A stretch of 40,390 bases of DNA, from positions 1-40,390 of the forward strand of contig JAILOW010000045.1 in the NCBI GenBank assembly GCA_024690635.1, given 5' to 3'. The translations under genes and the position numbers were made by a program. This document shows positions 27,521-37,300 of the stretch, in pieces. The notes beneath the pieces are model-generated. The model ran no database searches, was not told where the DNA came from, and saw only the letters and a list, made by a program, of their open reading frames with translations. Origin of the DNA: Butyrivibrio sp. (GTDB taxonomy: Bacteria; Bacillota_A; Clostridia; Lachnospirales; Lachnospiraceae). Within the stretch, counting starts at the first letter, position 1. Every line of letters begins with the position of its first letter.

Positions 27521-28885
27521 TCATCCGGTTTCATGCTCTCTCGTGATATTCTTTATCCACCCTTTACTCATGTAGTGGTGCACAGCAAAGGGCATCTTGG
27601 CAAATTCGTCGGTGCACATGAGCACATATACCCACAGGGGCGGAAGCTTTAGGACAAAGGCGCTTATAAGTCCAAGAGGCACTGCAAAGCCCCACATACA
27701 GGTGATGTCCAGGATCATTCCGTATCTGGAATCTCCGCCGCATCTAAAGAGTGATGCTATAAGCACTGTGTTGATGATCTGTCCCAGCTGATAAACCACA
27801 TTTATATACAGCATGATGCGAAGGTAATGGGCTGCTGTGGCTGATATTTTCACAAGTCCCGGGATAAATGGGCTTATTACAAAAAGTACCAGGCCTGATA
27901 TGATTCCGGACAAAATAGCAACTCTTAATATGGAAGAAGCATCCTTTTCCGCATCCTTAAGCCTGTTTTCTCCGATCTCTTTACCAAGCATGATGGAAGC
28001 TGCCGCAGATATGCCAAAGCCAACTACAGTTACAAGGTCCCTTGCCACGGAAACAACAGAGTTTGCCGCCACAATATCGGATCCCAGATGTCCCATGATA
28101 ATGGAGTTCATGTTAAAAGCAAGTCCCCACATGGCATCGTTTATAAATGCAGGCAGGGAATATCTGATAAAGTCTGAAACCAATGTCTTTGGTATGGTAA
28201 ACATGGAAATAATGCTCTTTGGAAGAAGGCTCTGGCTGCAAAAGTCAAAGATACATACCGCAAGGCCTATGCCGGATGAAATTGTCGTAGCAAGAGCTGC
28301 TCCTGCTATTCCCATGGTAGGGAAAGGGCCAAGTCCAAAGATCAATAGCGCATTGAGGATCACATTTATAATGAGCGTTGATGCCGACAATGTGGTTGCA
28401 AACATTACTCTCTCACAGCTCTTAAGTATCGTCAGATAAGGCTGCGTGATGCCAAGAAATATATAGGACAGGGCAACATATCGCAGATACACTGCTCCCG
28501 CATCAATAAGCTCAGGCACATTGGTCCAGATCCTGATAACGCTGTATGGGAAAAAGAAAGCGCAAACAGAAACAAACACAGTTACCAGAAGGGAAATGAT
28601 AAGTCCTATCCCAAGGATCCTTGAAATAACCTTCATATCACGCTTGCCCCAGTACTGTGATGCCAGGATGGTGAGTGCGGAATTAAGTCCAAAAAACAGC
28701 ACGTTTAAAAGAAACATCACCTGACTTGCAAGACTTGATGCGGAAATGGATGTCTGATCAACCCTTCCCAGCATAACAACATCCGCCATACTGACAGCGG
28801 ATGCTATAAGATTCTGCATTACTATAGGTATAACAAGAACAAACAGTTCTTTGTAAAAGCCTTTTCTGGCTGAAATGATCTTCAT
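27521..28885 (-). CDS. MATE-family multidrug/organic cation exporter
   Basis: A 454-aa inner-membrane protein with about 12 hydrophobic segments in two homologous halves, the normal length for the family. The N-half has the typical MATE features: the PIVMQNLIASAVSMADVVMLG segment in helix 1, ASQYWGKRDMKVISRILG in the loop after helix 2, and QPYLTILKSCERV around helix 5. These transporters export drugs or metabolites in exchange for Na+ or H+; the substrate here cannot be told. The start at 28885 has AGGAAAGG upstream. It is transcribed away from the small plus-strand gene at 29003. No other exporter or regulator gene is linked to it, and its connection with the peptidases downstream is unclear. 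Confidence 0.9.
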   Translation of the reverse strand: MKIISARKGFYKELFVLVIPIVMQNLIASAVSMADVVMLGRVDQTSISASSLASQVMFLLNVLFFGLNSALTILASQYWGKRDMKVISRILGIGLIISLLVTVFVSVCAFFFPYSVIRIWTNVPELIDAGAVYLRYVALSYIFLGITQPYLTILKSCERVMFATTLSASTLIINVILNALLIFGLGPFPTMGIAGAALATTISSGIGLAVCIFDFCSQSLLPKSIISMFTIPKTLVSDFIRYSLPAFINDAMWGLAFNMNSIIMGHLGSDIVAANSVVSVARDLVTVVGFGISAAASIMLGKEIGENRLKDAEKDASSILRVAILSGIISGLVLFVISPFIPGLVKISATAAHYLRIMLYINVVYQLGQIINTVLIASLFRCGGDSRYGMILDITCMWGFAVPLGLISAFVLKLPPLWVYVLMCTDEFAKMPFAVHHYMSKGWIKNITREHETG

Positions 28886-28926
28886 AAAACACCTTTCCTG
28901 CGATCAATTTTTCACTCACATAATAT

Positions 28927-28954
28927 TACCACATTTGCCTCAATTGTCGTGGTA
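28927..28954. promoter_or_regulatory. Inverted repeat in the MATE/small-gene divergent promoter region
   Basis: TACCAC (28927-28932) and GTGGTA (28949-28954) form a 6-bp inverted repeat with 16 bases between the arms and a CAATTG palindrome in the centre. It lies in the 117-bp gap between divergent genes. Only a plus-strand TATATT at 28964-28969 resembles a -10. It could be an operator for one or both genes. Confidence 0.3.
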
Positions 28955-29002
28955 TCATTAATGTATATTGAAACCGCTTTTTGCAAAAAGAGAGATTAAA
29001 AT

Positions 29003-29263
29003 ATGGCAGATAACGAAATGACCATGACCTACTCTGCAATAGTCAGGGATAAGGACAATAAAAAGCTGGTAAGAGTCCAGTTCACAAGAAAAGGACCAAA
29101 AGGTCCCGAAATAGCAGAAGGAATTCTCCCTGCCTGCAAAATAGAAAAGCAAAAGGGCTACTCTCCTGAGGAGATAAGCGCCCTTGAAACCTACTTAAAG
29201 GGCAACTGCGATGATATCATGGCAAAGGCCAAGGTCATCAGCAATCCCCTTAAATGGCTTTGA
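29003..29263 (+). CDS. Small conserved-looking protein of unknown function
   Basis: An 86-aa protein, the only convincing gene on the plus strand. I do not recognise a family. It has no signal peptide or membrane segment. Residues about 7-45 look like beta strands (YSAIVRDKDNKKLVRVQFTRK), followed by a helix (SPEEISALETYLKGNCDDIMAKAK) and a C-terminal NPLKWL. It contains two Cys (CK, C in GNCDD). Supporting evidence for a real gene is its own terminator directly after the stop (29275-29308), an AGAGAG purine stretch before the ATG, and a divergent layout with the MATE gene. A perfect CTTTTTGCAAAAAG palindrome overlaps the ribosome-binding region. Confidence 0.65.
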   Translation: MADNEMTMTYSAIVRDKDNKKLVRVQFTRKGPKGPEIAEGILPACKIEKQKGYSPEEISALETYLKGNCDDIMAKAKVISNPLKWL

Positions 29264-29274
29264 TTCCAAACATC

Positions 29275-29308
29275 AGAATGCCCCGTGGGTAAACCCACGG
29301 GGTATTCT
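29275..29308 (+). terminator. Terminator of the small plus-strand gene
   Basis: AGAATGCCCCGTGGG and CCCACGGGGTATTCT form a 15-bp stem with one G-U pair and a TAAA loop, followed by TTTATG. It begins 12 bases after the stop codon at 29263. Its strength and lack of a T-run on the minus strand point to use on the plus strand. Confidence 0.8.
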
Positions 29309-29320
29309 TTATGTTCTGAT

Positions 29321-29338
29321 AAATCTCACAAGAGATTT
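29321..29338 (-). terminator. Weak hairpin after the leucine-rich repeat protein gene
   Basis: AAATCTC and GAGATTT pair over 7 bp around ACAA. It lies 13 bases after the stop at 29351. The T-run on the minus strand is short (TTTAT). It may end the transcript alone or with the larger hairpin at 29275-29308. Confidence 0.4.
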
Positions 29339-29350
29339 TCTTTATTAACC

Positions 29351-32300
29351 TTACTTCTTTACAGTAACCTTTACGGAGAACTTGTTACCTGTTGACTTCT
29401 TGGCCTGGTTTCTGTATTCAGTCTCAAGATTCAGAGTGTAGCTCTTTTCCATAACGATTGCTGAAGGACTTACGAGTGTCACTGTAGCAGTTCCCACCAT
29501 ACCCGGGTTCTTGGCAAGCTGTTCGGGTGTTGCAGGTGTAAATACAGGTTTTCCGAATGCCTTCTTGAGAGCTGCAGGAGTGTTGTCTGCAAGCTTTACT
29601 CCGATAATGTCAACGTTCTCTGAGTACTTCTTCTTATCAGCCTTGGTGATGACAATATCAAAGCTTCTGGTGGCCTGTCCTGCGTAGACAGTTACAGGCT
29701 TGGCATTGGTCTTTACCTTAGGAATAGACTGCTTGGGAACGATGGTGAAGTCCACATGCTGCTTTTTCTGGTTTTCATCACCCTTACTGAATATGTAATA
29801 AACTCTTATCTTGTACTTCTTGTTATTATCAACAACGTTTGTGCTGTCGGCTTTAACAATGATCTTGTTGCTGTTAGAAGGATCAGCTTCAACCACAAAG
29901 TGTGATTTTGCAGGATCAACGAAATCATCTCTTCCGTCAATCTCCTTGAATTCTACAAATTCGATCTTGCTGACAACGTTGCTGACAGATGCTGTGTAAA
30001 CAACCTTGGAGGTATCATCCACAGGATTGAGTTTTCCTGATGATTTCCACTTCACAGAAGGCTTAGCACTTCTTATCTTGATCTTGACTGAAAAAGGAAT
30101 GATCTCAGGCTCATCGGAACCTGCTGATACCTTAAGTCCCTTTACTGTGTAGGAAAGAGTCTTTCCTGCATATACTCTTCTGTAATCCTCTGAAAGAACT
30201 GCTGTAACCTTCTTATCAGCTGTTACAGTAAGGCTTTCAAGGATATCTGTTGCCTCGGGAGTGTTCTTGCCGGGAACAAGCTTTGAAACAAGATTGCCTG
30301 CATCCTCAACTTCTCCCTGAACTCCTGTAGGAAGATTTACTACTGAATAGGTTGTTGAAACCTCTTCTCTTCCTGCGTAATCGGTATTCATTGTAAGAGT
30401 TGAGCTCTTAAGCTTGATACCGGGATGCTTATTTACTACAACAACCTTGAAGGTAACTGCCTTGACCTGCTGAGGTGTACGGTCGCCATACTGGACCATG
30501 GGCTTTACACTGAAGGTATAGGTTCCTGCAGCGATTTCCTCATCAGGAAGGTTTACAGGAATAACATCTTTCTCGGAGATACTAGCCTTCATCTTTTCAA
30601 GGAGCTTTGCTCCGTCTGCAGCGAGCTTACCCTTGGTGGTACATGTGATATGGGATACATCCTCAATGTGTACTTCCTGAGCATCCTGATTGTGCTTGAT
30701 TGTAACTGCTGTGCCCTGGCTTGCATAAGCCTTATTAAGTGTTACTGTAGCTGCACTTACCTTGGCTGTAGGAAGGCTTCCTGTAGTCTTGAGATTAAAG
30801 GTAAATGCTATAGGCCTGCTCCACTTTTCAAGCTGAACATTGATAACTGCCTTACCCTTTTCAGGATATCCGTCAACTCCGAGAGTAATGAATCCATCCT
30901 CAATTGCTTCTTCCTTATCAAGAGGCTTGAACAGATCCTCTGTGGTGGAAGCTGCAAGTGTAAGAGACTTAAGCTCATTGCCTGCTTCGTCAAGAGCAAG
31001 CTCTTTCTTCTTGGTCTTTTTATCAACGATCCTTAATTCATAGCTCTGATTCTGCGCATTTACATTTGCAGTAACGGAAGTCTTTTTAAGTACAAGTGAA
31101 GGAGCTGTGTCATAGGTTGATATGGAAACAGACTTTGCAACCCAGTCTGCCATTCCTTCATACATGATGTAAAGGTATCCGGAAGTTACTGCCTTACCCT
31201 TGGAATTCTTCTGTATTGCCTCATTGCTTCTTGTTACGATGAACTTCTTATTGTCTTTATCATCGTGCGTGATATCAAAGTTATCTCTGAAAGGATCATC
31301 ATAAGAAGCAGGAAGCTTTATTCCGTACTTCTTGTAATTGGCTGTTGATACAAGAAGCTGATCCACAACCTTTACGTCCTTAAGGCTCTGAGTTACGGTA
31401 ACACTTCCGCTCATGTCAGAAGCCTGTGTGTAAAAGAGATTGATCTTGCCTGAAGTCTTTACTGTAGGGCTGTAAGCCTTGTTAGTAACTGTAACCTTCT
31501 TTATGGGAAGGGTAAATGAAAGGTTTGTCTCTTTAATGATACCTCTCACATAGAGCTGGCTGGTGCCTGAATAGGTCTTGGCAAACGGATGCTGAGTAGG
31601 ATCTTTCTTAATATAGATTCCATCAGTCTCATAACTTATCATAAGAGTGGTGCTATCCGTAAATACCTCCATACCCTTTTTATCTTTCTTGATAGTTCCA
31701 AGCCTGAGTTCACTTGATGTAGTTGGTTCTTTAATACTATAACCGTATACATTTACAAGGTTGAGCTTTGTTCCCACTGTTGAAAGACTGTTTACGGTGA
31801 TCTCATTGTTTGCAAGTCTGGGAGTGGAATCAACAACCCTTACGATAAAGCTCTTGGAATCAGCAAGTACATCTTTACCGTTTTCCTTATTATAAACAGC
31901 AACAGTTATAAGGCTCTCGCCTGTAGCACCTTTTTTTATGGTAACTGTATTTTTATTGTTAGTACTGCTTTTAGTAGCAAGTGTTGCAACCTTAGAATCA
32001 ACAGATGTCCACTTTGTTGTTACGATAAGATTCTTGGGTGGATCATCATCTGAAAATGTATCAACAGATACATCAAATTTCACTGTCTCACTGTCAACAT
32101 GAGCCTTAGTAAACTGAAGGATTTCCACCTCCGAATCACCCACAGCGGCTTTGGGATACTTTTCTTCAGAATCAAGCTTTATGCCCAATTTCTTAGCTAC
32201 CTTTTTATCTGGAAGCTCAAGTTCTAAATTCTTAATGTTTGATCCATTAGTAACTTTAGCATTGAGAGCAATTCTTTTGGAACCATTACCCTTAAATGTA

Positions 32301-34129
32301 ATATTGATAGTAGCAGTTCCTACTGCAACAGCTCTGACTATTCCAGTCTTTGTAACTTCAACAACCTTTGTGTTAGAACTACTGTAATTCCACATCCATT
32401 CATTTATAGGGACCTCTTTCTCTTTAAGAACAAGTTTTCCTTGTTCTCCAACGACATCAAAAACTAGAGTTTTTTTATCTTCTTTCAGATAAGGTTTCTC
32501 AATTTTTTGTTTACCTTCTTCACCTACTTCTTCAATAGAAACCTGTACATCTTTTATGCTCACATCATCTGCCTTTTTCATATTCACATCGATATGAACA
32601 TCCTCTCCTGGCATTTCAAATTTAAAGATCTGAGCTTTATCTGTAATATCTTCCAATTTCCAGTCGATTTTCTGTGAAGAAGCCTTTTCCTCTACCCTTA
32701 AGCTTTCAAGAATGTAGCCCGTTTTAGGTGCAATAGTAATTTTTACAGTATCATGCTTTTCAGCTTTCATGTTAACATTCAGAGATACTGTAGCCTTATC
32801 CTTGAAGTCCTTAGTGTTGAAATCAATATCATAAGTGCGAAGTGGTTCATATTTGTAGCCTCTAATTCCGGCGTAATCTTTAACCTTTCCACCGTAACCC
32901 TTGATAACTACCTCTGCTTTCTTTGGAAAAGCCTCTTCTGCTATAGAAAAGTCATCTGCGGAAGGCTCTTCATTCTTTATTGTAATCTGTATAAGCCCTG
33001 AGCATCCGTCCATTGCCCTATTTTCAATAGCTTTTACGCTTCGAGGGAATACAATTTTAGCAATCTTAGAGCAATCGCAAAAAGCTTCTGCGCCAACAGT
33101 GGTCACTAAACTGTTTTCGTCTCCAATGAAAACATCCACCAGTGCTGGGCAATTATAGAATAGCCTTTCTGGAATAGCACTCAACTTAGTAGGAAGCTTA
33201 ACATCATGAAGCGTATCATTATCTTTAAAACAGCCTCTTCCAATAGAGATGTCACCTGTAATTCCAGAAAGATCTACGCTATAGAATTTACATTTTTCAA
33301 AGGCCGCATGTCCAATACTCGTCAGACCCGAATTAAAGGTGAAGCTATTTAATTTAGTATTTTTGAATGCCGAATCCCCTATAACAGTAACATTTCTGCC
33401 ACCTGTCACAGTATCAAGACAATCTGCACCTTTAAAAGCCTCTTTCCCGATGGAAGTAATACTATCAGGAAGCTTTATGGATGTGATGTTACTACCATCA
33501 AAAGCACCTGCCTCGATTTCTACAAGTTCACTTCCTGGATCAAATGTAATATGCCTCCAGTTTTTTGTATCATCATCATTGAAGATACCCTTGGGAATAA
33601 CCTTACATGCTGCAGGTATCACAACATCAGCCTTTATTGTAGCCGTAGGAACCAGCTGCAATACGCCCTCTTCGTCAACTGTAAAGCAGGAAGATGCCTC
33701 TCCTGTAAGCGCCTCTTCATCTATTTCGATCTCAGGCTCTGATGCTTCCGAAGAAGCCGCATCTGCTGCATCCTCCGAAGCCTCGGAAGAAGCTGCATCG
33801 GCAGCATCCTCTGAAGAGCCTTCTGTGGAAGCCTCTGTCGCGGGATCTGTTTTTTCTTTTTCTGTGGAATCTTCTGTAGATGCTTCATCCGCAGGATCTG
33901 TAACTTTCTCGGATGAGCCTTCGGATGGATCCTTTGTGGAAGCTTCGCCTGATCCCTCTTCAGTGGAAGCTCCTGCGGAAGCCTCATCGGAAGCATCCTG
34001 TGATGCCTCTGCTACCGCTTCGTTTGTGATAAGATCATCCATATTGGTTGTTGCCGCCAAGCTGGAGAAGCTTGAGGTAACTATCATCGCTGCACTTAAG
34101 GACACAGCTAACAATCTCTTAATATGCAC
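29351..34129 (-). CDS. Secreted BspA-like leucine-rich repeat protein with tandem C-terminal modules
   Basis: A 1592-aa secreted protein. The start chosen is GTG at 34129, with GGAGGAGG 7 nt upstream; an upstream GTG at 34156 would swallow that site. The signal peptide is residues 1-26 and the acidic Ala/Ser/Glu linker about 34-135. Residues about 165-395 are LRR_5 (BspA/TpLRR) repeats, with recurring IGKEAFKG, IGDSAFKN and IGHAAFEK. Residues about 435-520 resemble a bacterial beta repeat and about 525-630 a Big_2 domain. From about 769 to the end are seven copies of a 110-125 aa module that I do not recognise, each starting with a Pro followed within a few residues by Lys/Ser/Thr-rich strands. 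No anchor is seen. LRR_5 proteins often mediate adhesion or binding; that role here is inferred. Confidence 0.85.
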   Translation of the reverse strand: MHIKRLLAVSLSAAMIVTSSFSSLAATTNMDDLITNEAVAEASQDASDEASAGASTEEGSGEASTKDPSEGSSEKVTDPADEASTEDSTEKEKTDPATEASTEGSSEDAADAASSEASEDAADAASSEASEPEIEIDEEALTGEASSCFTVDEEGVLQLVPTATIKADVVIPAACKVIPKGIFNDDDTKNWRHITFDPGSELVEIEAGAFDGSNITSIKLPDSITSIGKEAFKGADCLDTVTGGRNVTVIGDSAFKNTKLNSFTFNSGLTSIGHAAFEKCKFYSVDLSGITGDISIGRGCFKDNDTLHDVKLPTKLSAIPERLFYNCPALVDVFIGDENSLVTTVGAEAFCDCSKIAKIVFPRSVKAIENRAMDGCSGLIQITIKNEEPSADDFSIAEEAFPKKAEVVIKGYGGKVKDYAGIRGYKYEPLRTYDIDFNTKDFKDKATVSLNVNMKAEKHDTVKITIAPKTGYILESLRVEEKASSQKIDWKLEDITDKAQIFKFEMPGEDVHIDVNMKKADDVSIKDVQVSIEEVGEEGKQKIEKPYLKEDKKTLVFDVVGEQGKLVLKEKEVPINEWMWNYSSSNTKVVEVTKTGIVRAVAVGTATINITFKGNGSKRIALNAKVTNGSNIKNLELELPDKKVAKKLGIKLDSEEKYPKAAVGDSEVEILQFTKAHVDSETVKFDVSVDTFSDDDPPKNLIVTTKWTSVDSKVATLATKSSTNNKNTVTIKKGATGESLITVAVYNKENGKDVLADSKSFIVRVVDSTPRLANNEITVNSLSTVGTKLNLVNVYGYSIKEPTTSSELRLGTIKKDKKGMEVFTDSTTLMISYETDGIYIKKDPTQHPFAKTYSGTSQLYVRGIIKETNLSFTLPIKKVTVTNKAYSPTVKTSGKINLFYTQASDMSGSVTVTQSLKDVKVVDQLLVSTANYKKYGIKLPASYDDPFRDNFDITHDDKDNKKFIVTRSNEAIQKNSKGKAVTSGYLYIMYEGMADWVAKSVSISTYDTAPSLVLKKTSVTANVNAQNQSYELRIVDKKTKKKELALDEAGNELKSLTLAASTTEDLFKPLDKEEAIEDGFITLGVDGYPEKGKAVINVQLEKWSRPIAFTFNLKTTGSLPTAKVSAATVTLNKAYASQGTAVTIKHNQDAQEVHIEDVSHITCTTKGKLAADGAKLLEKMKASISEKDVIPVNLPDEEIAAGTYTFSVKPMVQYGDRTPQQVKAVTFKVVVVNKHPGIKLKSSTLTMNTDYAGREEVSTTYSVVNLPTGVQGEVEDAGNLVSKLVPGKNTPEATDILESLTVTADKKVTAVLSEDYRRVYAGKTLSYTVKGLKVSAGSDEPEIIPFSVKIKIRSAKPSVKWKSSGKLNPVDDTSKVVYTASVSNVVSKIEFVEFKEIDGRDDFVDPAKSHFVVEADPSNSNKIIVKADSTNVVDNNKKYKIRVYYIFSKGDENQKKQHVDFTIVPKQSIPKVKTNAKPVTVYAGQATRSFDIVITKADKKKYSENVDIIGVKLADNTPAALKKAFGKPVFTPATPEQLAKNPGMVGTATVTLVSPSAIVMEKSYTLNLETEYRNQAKKSTGNKFSVKVTVKK
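33725..34030 (-). repeat. Acidic Ala/Ser/Glu linker of the leucine-rich repeat protein
   Basis: Encodes residues about 34-135, rich in Ala, Ser, Glu and Thr (EASTEDSTEKEK, ATEASTEGSSED). It includes the same SSEDAADAASSE stretch as S8 peptidase 2 and ends EIEIDEEAL, resembling the EIxEEL end of the S8 linkers. Confidence 0.75.
33740..33811 (-). repeat. 36-bp tandem duplication coding EDAADAASSEAS twice
   Basis: Two adjacent 12-aa units are identical in protein sequence but differ at several third codon positions (for example GCC/GCT and TCT/TCG). As in C1 peptidase 1, the peptide is preserved while the codons have drifted. Confidence 0.8.
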
Positions 34130-34198
34130 TTTTTTTCCTCCTCCAATAAAACGCACAAAACTTTTTTAAAGCACAAAATATACTTATAGTTATGATAT

Positions 34199-34204
34199 AT
34201 TATA
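34199..34204 (-). promoter_or_regulatory. -10 box for the leucine-rich repeat protein gene
   Basis: A perfect TATAAT on the minus strand, about 70 bases upstream of the GTG start, just past the preceding terminator. No convincing -35 is seen at 16-18 bp. The remainder of 34130-34238 is AT-rich with no other feature. Confidence 0.4.
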
Positions 34205-34238
34205 CATCATCTAGTGGTTTAAGAAAAGGGCAAAACAA

Positions 34239-34276
34239 GAGCGTTATAGCGGTATTAAGTGTACGCTATAGCGCTC
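34239..34276 (-). terminator. Terminator of the hydrogenase-like sensor kinase gene
   Basis: GAGCGTTATAGCG and CGCTATAGCGCTC (13 bp, one mismatch) flank a 12-base loop, followed on the minus strand by TTGTTTT. It lies 31 bases after the stop at 34307 and separates the signalling cluster from the secreted-protein genes. Confidence 0.7.
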
Positions 34277-34306
34277 ATAACTGCACTTTATTAAGCCGCG
34301 TTGCTC

Positions 34307-37300
34307 TTATGGGATTTCCTTCTTTATACCCTCCCAGTCAAGCTCCAACAGGCAGTTGCGGATCCTTTCAAAGCGCTTGGAATCCTCTGGCGAAACCCTG
34401 TACTCCTTTACGGAATCAAGAACCATGAGAATCGAGTCATAGTCCTCTGCTCCCGCGAACTCAGAAAGGCCTTCGTAGGCATCCTTCAGCATACCCTCGT
34501 CAATCTCGGGAAGGTCATCATCACTTTGCTCTATGGGCTTTAGTATCTCCACATATTTCCTGTACTGTTTCAGGAGATTTCCTGTATTTTCCGTAATGAA
34601 GCCCACATTACTTTCTTTGCCGGCTTCCTCCAAAGCCCTTGCCTTTTCAGACAATTCCAGTGCTCCCACGATCCTTGCAGTGGACTTAAGGGCATGGACC
34701 TTGATGGTATAGTTTCGTATATCATGCTCGTCGTAGTAGCCTTCGATCTCATCAGCCTTGGCATTTATGGAGGTATAAAATCCCTTCAGGATATTCAGAT
34801 ATTCTTCCGTTCCGCCGCAGTTTTTAATACCGGCTTTGGCATCTATATCCTTACAATCCGTAATCCAGCCCGGAAGCTCAGAAACATCAGCTTCAGTACC
34901 GTCATCCTCATCGGGTGCCTTGGCGATGACCACCTTGTCCTTGGGCAGGCATACAATGAGTAGCTCTTCCAGTTTATCAATATCTATGGGCTTTGTGAGA
35001 TAGTCATCAAAGCCCTCCGACATATACATCTCTCTGGCTCCGGAAATCGCATTGGCCGTAAGGCAGATGGTTGGAGTATCACCGTTAGGTCCGCCGGAAA
35101 CAGCACGCATCTCATGAAGGGTCTGTATTCCGTCCTTTTCAGGCATCATGTGATCCAGGAATATAATGTCGTAGCGTTTATCTGCCGCCAGCTTAAGAGC
35201 TTCATCACCGCTGATGGCAGTATCTATCACCATCTTCGTGCCCTTCAAAAGATTCTTGAATACATCAAGATTGGTCTCCGTATCATCCACAACCAGCACA
35301 TGAGCAGATGGAGCAGTGAATTTCTCTTTGTATTTTTTCTGCCCTTCCATTGCCTCTTTGAAGGCTTCACGATAATTACCAAGAGGCTCCCACTTGGTCA
35401 CCTTTTGTTTTAATCTAAAGCCAAACTCCGAGCCTTCGCCGTATGTACTTTCAACCTTAAGGGACGAGCCCATCATCTGCAAAAGCTGCATGGTGATGTT
35501 CATGCCAAGGCCGGTGCCTTCGATGTTTCGGTTTCTCTCAACCTCGATTCTTTCAAACTCCGTAAAGAGCTTTTTCATATCCTCAGGTTTGATACCTATT
35601 CCCGTATCTTTTACAGAGACTATGATAAAGACATTGTCAGGCTCACCCTCTGCCTTTTCAAAGTCCATGGAAAAGGTAACGCTGCCTTTTTCCGTATATT
35701 TCACGGCATTGGTCAGTATATTTGTTATGATCTGCTTTACCCTGACTTCATCACCAAATAAAAGCTTTGGCATCTTTTCATTAAACTCAAGCTTAAGCTC
35801 AAGCTTTTTAGCCGTTGCCTTGGACTGGATCATATTTACCATATCGTTTATGACAGAAGCCAAGTCATATTCAACAGGCACGATCTCAAGTTTTCCGGCT
35901 TCGATCTTGGAAAAATCAAGTATGTTGTTTATAAGCCCCAAAAGAGTATTGCCGGCGATTCGCACATTCTGGGCATACTCCACCACATCTGGCTCCATGC
36001 TCTCTCTCAGGATCATCTCATTCATGCCAAGAACCGCATTGATGGGAGTTCTGATCTCATGAGACATATTTGCAAGAAAAGAGCTCTTGGCTCTTGTAGC
36101 TTCCTCGGCAATAGCCTTTTCAATCTCAAGCTCATTAACCATGGCCTTTTCGTAGTAGATACAGTTTTCTTTGTGGTTAAATCCGTTATGGATGGCGGTT
36201 GCCATCTGAAGGCAGCTGTCATATCCGCAGCAGGTACAGTCTATATGCCTGCTGTCCTCGGTGAATTTGTTCATTGAGGCAAATATCTCCTCAAGCTGCT
36301 TTTCATTCGGGATCTCGTAGCTGCATTCGGCGGATCTGTCAGTATATTCCCTTATATAATCATCCAGGCTTAGATTCTTAAACTGCTCATTATAATGAGC
36401 AAGCCTCTCTGCAGGGGTATCACACCTTGACCAGGCATCTCCGCTTTTTTCTTTCTTGGAATTTTCCCTTATATCAAGAAGGGCATAAAGAGCATCATCC
36501 GTCTTTGATTTTTCAGGATTTACGGCAGTTCCGCAGATGCATCCCTTCTGGCAGTTAAGCGCATCTATAAAAAGAAAAGGCGTCTTTTCCTCTTTTATCC
36601 TGTCTTCATTCTGATGGAGCCACTCATAGAGATGGCGCTCTCCCTCGATCTGTCTGATATAGACCTGATCTCCCAAAAACCATCTGACATTTTCCGCAAG
36701 TCCTCCGGGAGTTGGGTAAAACGAGCCAAGGCCATACTCGATCTCGCTATGCTGCGCGGGACCGCTGATGCCATGCTCTCTCACATATTTCATGAGATGC
36801 TCAAAGGTCACATTGTACTGAACAAGGCCCTTGTTGTGAGGATCTTCGATCTCCAGCTTTTTTGCTATGCACGGGCTTATAAAGGCAAACTTATCCGTAA
36901 TGCCCATTTCTTTTCTTGCATATTTAGCTGCACACATAAGGGGACTTTGAACAGGAAAGAGCTTTGGCAAAAGCTCAGGGATATATCTTTCGATATAAGA
37001 AACAACAGCAGGACAGGGCTGGGAGATCCCACCCTTAAAGTCGTGCTTTTCAATATAATTAAGGTAACCCCAGGTGGTGATATCCGCACCAAAGGATACA
37101 CTTATGATCCGCTTTACGCCCAGCTTTTTAAGACCACCTAGGACGCTGTCATACTCATCCGGATAGTTGGCCTTAAAGGCAGGAGCAAGTAAAAGAGATA
37201 TCTCCTCTCCCTTTTCAAGATCTTCAAAAAAGCTCAAGGTATCGTCAAGGTATTCCCTGGCTCCGTGAACGCACACATCGATACAGCTTCCGCAGGCAAC

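Noticed and set aside
34130..34156. Upstream GTG start for the leucine-rich repeat protein at 34156
   Set aside because: The strong GGAGGAGG lies downstream of it and is correctly spaced for the GTG at 34129.
33339..34169. Long open frame on the plus strand opposite the leucine-rich repeat protein, rich in Ser, Glu and Ala
   Set aside because: It is antisense to a low-complexity Ser/Glu/Ala coding linker, whose TCN and GAN codons read as similar residues on the other strand. No ribosome-binding site or domain supports it.
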